Assembly (NCBI GenBank): GCA_934149465.1 | Contig: CAKPEZ010000001.1 | Span: forward strand, 1 to 64,000 | DNA from: an uncultured Bacilli bacterium | Lineage (GTDB): Bacteria > Bacillota_I > Bacilli_A > RF39 > UBA660 | Reading direction: 5' to 3' | DNA: 64,000 nucleotides | Part shown: one piece after another, positions 61,362 to 64,000 of the stretch | Layout: each line of letters begins with the position of its first letter | How positions within the stretch are numbered: position 1 is the stretch's first letter | Notes under the pieces: generated by a model | Databases searched by the model: none | Seen by the model: only the letters and a program-made list of their open reading frames with translations | Told to the model about the DNA's origin: nothing | Made by a program: the position numbers and the translations under genes

Positions 61362-62187
61362 CAGAATCAACCTCCTTATCTTCAGTTGAATCTTCAAATT
61401 GTTCATCTACTAGCAAATTATTCTTAGGCCTTAATTCCTCAATTAAAACCATTCTTGCATCATCAAGTGATAAATTATAATTCAAAGTACCACCTATCGC
61501 CATCGAAATTCGCCCTGTTTCTTCAGAAACCACCAATGCAATAGCATCTGTTTCTTCACTTATTCCAAGAGCTGCTCTATGCCTTGTACCAAGTCTTTTA
61601 TTAATTTTTGTATTAATACTTACTGGAAAAACAGCACTAGCACTAATTATTTTATCTCCTTGAATAATTACCCCTCCATCATGAAGAGGATTATTAGGAA
61701 AGAAAATTGATATTAATAAGTCAGAAGAGATATCAGCATATATTTTTTTACTTCGCTCGATATAATCATTTAAACTTACATTTCTTTCAATGACAATTAA
61801 TGCTCCAATACGAGATTTTTTTAGATACTCAACAGCATTAATAATCTCATATACCATTTTTTCTCTTTCATCTAAAGTAAGAACCCTATGTCTTCCAAGT
61901 AACTGACTACGTCCTAAATTTTCTAAAATGGCACGTATTTCCGGTTGGAAAATAATAATAATTGCAAGTGGTCCCCACATGATTGCATATTCCAATATAA
62001 GTCCTATTGTTACTAAGTTAAATACATCAGAAATAATTTTAATAACAATAACAAACAAAATTCCTTTAAATAACAAAGTCATTTTAACATTATTGCGAAT
62101 ATTTTTTAAAATAAAATAAAATACTAACCATACTAGTGATATGTCAACGATTTTTTGTAATATCACTAAAATACTATTTAGCGTCAT
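61348..62187 (-). CDS. cdaA: Diadenylate cyclase CdaA
   Basis: 279 aa. Three N-terminal helices (about 7-27, 38-56, 62-80), then a DAC domain that makes c-di-AMP from two ATP. RHR is present in GTRHRAALG (202-204) and PLHDGGVII stands at 167-175, where nearly all enzymes have DGA; the Ala-to-Gly change is in the base-binding turn. The protein ends in an acidic tail (QFEDSTEDKEVDSDENY). The overlap with cdaR gives the usual operon pair. Confidence 0.95.
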   Translation of the reverse strand: MTLNSILVILQKIVDISLVWLVFYFILKNIRNNVKMTLLFKGILFVIVIKIISDVFNLVTIGLILEYAIMWGPLAIIIIFQPEIRAILENLGRSQLLGRHRVLTLDEREKMVYEIINAVEYLKKSRIGALIVIERNVSLNDYIERSKKIYADISSDLLISIFFPNNPLHDGGVIIQGDKIISASAVFPVSINTKINKRLGTRHRAALGISEETDAIALVVSEETGRISMAIGGTLNYNLSLDDARMVLIEELRPKNNLLVDEQFEDSTEDKEVDSDENY

Positions 62188-62223
62188 CTTTATCTACACC
62201 TCTAAATTATTATACCATATTGA

Positions 62224-62277
62224 GTAAAAAAAAGCACTACTATATTTTAAGAAGCATTATTTTTCTTTATAGTAGCT
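62224..62277 (-). terminator. Terminator of the glyA-ASCH operon
   Basis: On the minus strand AGCTACTATA (62268-62277) pairs with TATAGTAGTGCT (62233-62244, one bulge), followed by T8. The loop is long (23 bases). Confidence 0.65.
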
Positions 62278-62602
62278 CTATTCCTATTCCTACTACGCCA
62301 TATTTTTCCTGCTTTTCTCGTGAATAATATTTATCCATATCATGATAATCAGCAACTTCAAAAGAAGTATAACCTAGTTCTAATTTATCAAATTTTTGAT
62401 ATAACTCTTTAAAAGTAGGAAATATATATAAAGCTATTATTTTAGCTTTTATAATTTCACTAGTTTCTTCATTTTCAAAAGATATTATATCTTCAATGTT
62501 CATTTGTCTTCTTTTTTCATCCCAAAGACGTAGTTCAATTCTTTTTTGCTTATTTTTAATAAGATTAAAAGGTTTTGCTTTTAAGTGCATATTGTGTGTC
62601 AT
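62267..62602 (-). CDS. ASCH-domain protein, 111 aa
   Basis: A small beta-barrel RNA-binding-type domain. HLKAKPFNLIKNKQKRIELRL and DEKRRQMNIEDIISFEN match the ASCH pattern (L-x-x-x-P-F-x-x-I-x-x-G/N-x-K-x-x-E-x-R-x). Related proteins such as YqfB hydrolyse N4-acetylcytidine; others bind RNA. The start is 2 bases after the preceding ASCH gene stop, so it is cotranscribed with it. Substrate unknown. Confidence 0.85.
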   Translation of the reverse strand: MTHNMHLKAKPFNLIKNKQKRIELRLWDEKRRQMNIEDIISFENEETSEIIKAKIIALYIFPTFKELYQKFDKLELGYTSFEVADYHDMDKYYSREKQEKYGVVGIGIELL

Positions 62603-62604
62603 AT

Positions 62605-62985
62605 TTACTCCTTATAATTCCATAATCCAAGTTTTCCCTTTGCAAAAACTGGCTTAGTATATATTTTTACATTTTCTAATTTCCAAGCATACAGTCCTAT
62701 TTTACTATTATTTCCATAAATAAAGTTATTTGTTTTTAATAAAAAATCATTAAATTTTTCATCAACTAATATACAGGCGGTTATTTCAGCTTCTCCAATG
62801 ATTGCCCCTTTTTGATAATTTAAATTTAAATGTTCAAATCTAGAAAGAGCACTTTTTTCAATAGTAGAAGAAGTATGAATAAGGATTTTTCCACGATAAT
62901 TAGTCTTCCAGCTTCTAAATTCATACTTCTTATAATTATTTACTATCAAAGAAGCCCAAGGCTCTTTTATTGTTAATACTTTCAT
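62605..62985 (-). CDS. ASCH-domain protein, 126 aa
   Basis: 126 aa. [39 protein letters not shown] carries the ASCH signature: PWA, the E-x-R-x-W strand and the YRG-x-x-x-I-H turn. A second strand set follows (GAIIGEAEITACI). ATG 62985 overlaps the glyA stop by one base (TAATG); a start 9 codons upstream is inside glyA. Possibly RNA binding or nucleoside amidohydrolase-like. Two different ASCH proteins in a row behind glyA are unusual. Confidence 0.87.
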   Translation of the reverse strand: MKVLTIKEPWASLIVNNYKKYEFRSWKTNYRGKILIHTSSTIEKSALSRFEHLNLNYQKGAIIGEAEITACILVDEKFNDFLLKTNNFIYGNNSKIGLYAWKLENVKIYTKPVFAKGKLGLWNYKE

Positions 62986-64000
62986 TATTCGTATAACGGA
63001 TATTTTTGGCAAAGCTCTTCTACTGTTTCTTTTGATTTATTTAAATCATTTCCTTCAATAACATCATTAATAACGCTTGCTATTATTTTCATATCTTCTT
63101 CTTTAAATCCCCTTGTTGTAACAGCAGCTGTACCAAGTCTAATCCCACTAGTAATAAAAGGACTTTGCTTATCATTTGGAACTACATTTTTATTTACCGT
63201 TATTCCTACACTTTCCAAAAGTTTTTCGGCATCTTTACCAGTTATATTTTTATTAGATAAGTCAACAAGCATTAAATGATTATCTGTTCCATCAGAAACT
63301 ATTTTAAAGCCATATCTCTTAAGTTCTTCACAAAGAATATTAGTATTGACAATAATTTGCTCACAGTATTTCTTGAATTCAGGTTTTAACGCTTCTTCAA
63401 AGCACACTGCTTTTCCTGCAATAACATGTTCTAATGGTCCGCCTTGAATGCCTGGGAAAATATTTTTATCAAGTAATTTGCCATATTTTTCTTTGCATAG
63501 AATTAATCCACCACGAGGGCCTCTTAAAGTTTTATGAGTTGTACTAGTAACAAAGTCAGCATAAGGTACAGGTGATTCATGCAAACCAGTAGCAACAAGT
63601 CCAGCAATATGAGCCATATCAACCATAAGATAAGCACCAATTTTATCGCAAATTTCTCTAAAACGTTTGAAATCAATTTTTCTAGAGTATGCACTAGCAC
63701 CAGCTACAATAAGCTTAGGCTTTTCTTGAATGGCAATTTTTTCTACTTCGTTATAATCAATATAGCCATCAGAGTCTAATCCATAAAAAATAAAATTAAA
63801 TAAACGTCCAGAAAAATTAACAGATGAACCATGAGTTAAATGACCACCATTTTCTAAATTCATAGATAAAATTTTATCTCCTGGATTTAAAATTGTAAAA
63901 TATACAGCCATATTGGCTTGTGAACCTGAATGTGGTTGAACATTAGCATGTTCTGCACCAAATAGTTTCTTAGCTCTTTCAATAGCAAGTCTTTCAATAC
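62985..64000 (-). CDS. glyA: Serine hydroxymethyltransferase, 5' end missing
   Basis: At least 338 aa; the gene runs off the window edge, and about 75-80 N-terminal residues are missing. [18 protein letters not shown], the PLP-lysine motif [14 protein letters not shown] and [14 protein letters not shown] are diagnostic. It converts serine and THF to glycine and methylene-THF. The ASCH genes follow with one base overlap. Confidence 0.97.
   Translation of the reverse strand, partial: IERLAIERAKKLFGAEHANVQPHSGSQANMAVYFTILNPGDKILSMNLENGGHLTHGSSVNFSGRLFNFIFYGLDSDGYIDYNEVEKIAIQEKPKLIVAGASAYSRKIDFKRFREICDKIGAYLMVDMAHIAGLVATGLHESPVPYADFVTSTTHKTLRGPRGGLILCKEKYGKLLDKNIFPGIQGGPLEHVIAGKAVCFEEALKPEFKKYCEQIIVNTNILCEELKRYGFKIVSDGTDNHLMLVDLSNKNITGKDAEKLLESVGITVNKNVVPNDKQSPFITSGIRLGTAAVTTRGFKEEDMKIIASVINDVIEGNDLNKSKETVEELCQKYPLYE

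Overview
The window reads as about 29% G+C chromosomal DNA from an uncultured, probably spore-forming member of the Bacillota, most likely near Bacilli/Erysipelotrichia or the small-genome gut lineages. Supporting signs are PolC, T-box leaders, HelD, CdaA/CdaR, a firmicute-type 6S RNA, GGTGAT-like ribosome binding sites and four sporulation genes (CotD-like, YjcZ-like, SpoIVB, SpoIIM). TGA is used as a stop (for example at 7540-7542 and 15149-15151), so this is not the mycoplasma code. No phage, insertion sequence, plasmid module or CRISPR array is visible; most of the window is core housekeeping DNA.

Layout. 1-6.3 kb: tRNA-Gly, ffh, a CotD-like coat gene, tgt, a degenerate kinase-like gene, small membrane proteins, def and a 59-residue YjcZ-like gene. 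6.4-9.4 kb: a threonine T-box controlling an unknown gene and thrS. 9.4-11.3 kb: a secreted FGE/C-type-lectin-like protein whose last 130 bases are about 55% G+C, resembling a diversity-generating retroelement (DGR) variable region. 11.3-14.5 kb: a hydrolase, tRNA-Ser, a DUF4143 ATPase and an orphan Dam methylase. 14.5-19.7 kb: a two-component system plus ABC transporter, probably for antimicrobial peptide response. 19.7-24.4 kb: a GNAT enzyme, an orphan pilin-like protein, rpsP-khpA and two tandem HisRS-family genes. 24.4-28.8 kb: MarR with a heterodimeric ABC exporter. 28.9-35 kb: an ART-like protein, mutL, a CPBP protease, a rhomboid, an AI-2E family protein and a nucleotide-kinase-like protein. 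35-35.5 kb: a small ORF and a frameshifted relative of the 9.4-kb protein. 35.5-41.3 kb: dut, helD and smc. 41.3-49.3 kb: a very short glycine T-box with glyS, then polC and nusB-xseA-xseB. 49.3-55.4 kb: spoIVB, a ZIP transporter, tail-anchored proteins, spoIIM, mnmA, an HTH protein and a 40-bp tandem duplication. 55.4-64 kb: phosphohexomutase, xerD, rarA, tcdA behind 6S RNA, cdaR/cdaA, two ASCH genes and a partial glyA.

The most interesting observations are the DGR-like 3' end at 11.1 kb with no reverse transcriptase in the window, the ultrashort glyS T-box whose bulge matches the U discriminator of the tRNA-Gly at position 68, the tandem HisRS paralogs, and the unknown gene between the threonine T-box and thrS that has ATA where ATG is expected. 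All product calls come from reading motifs by eye; no database search was run.
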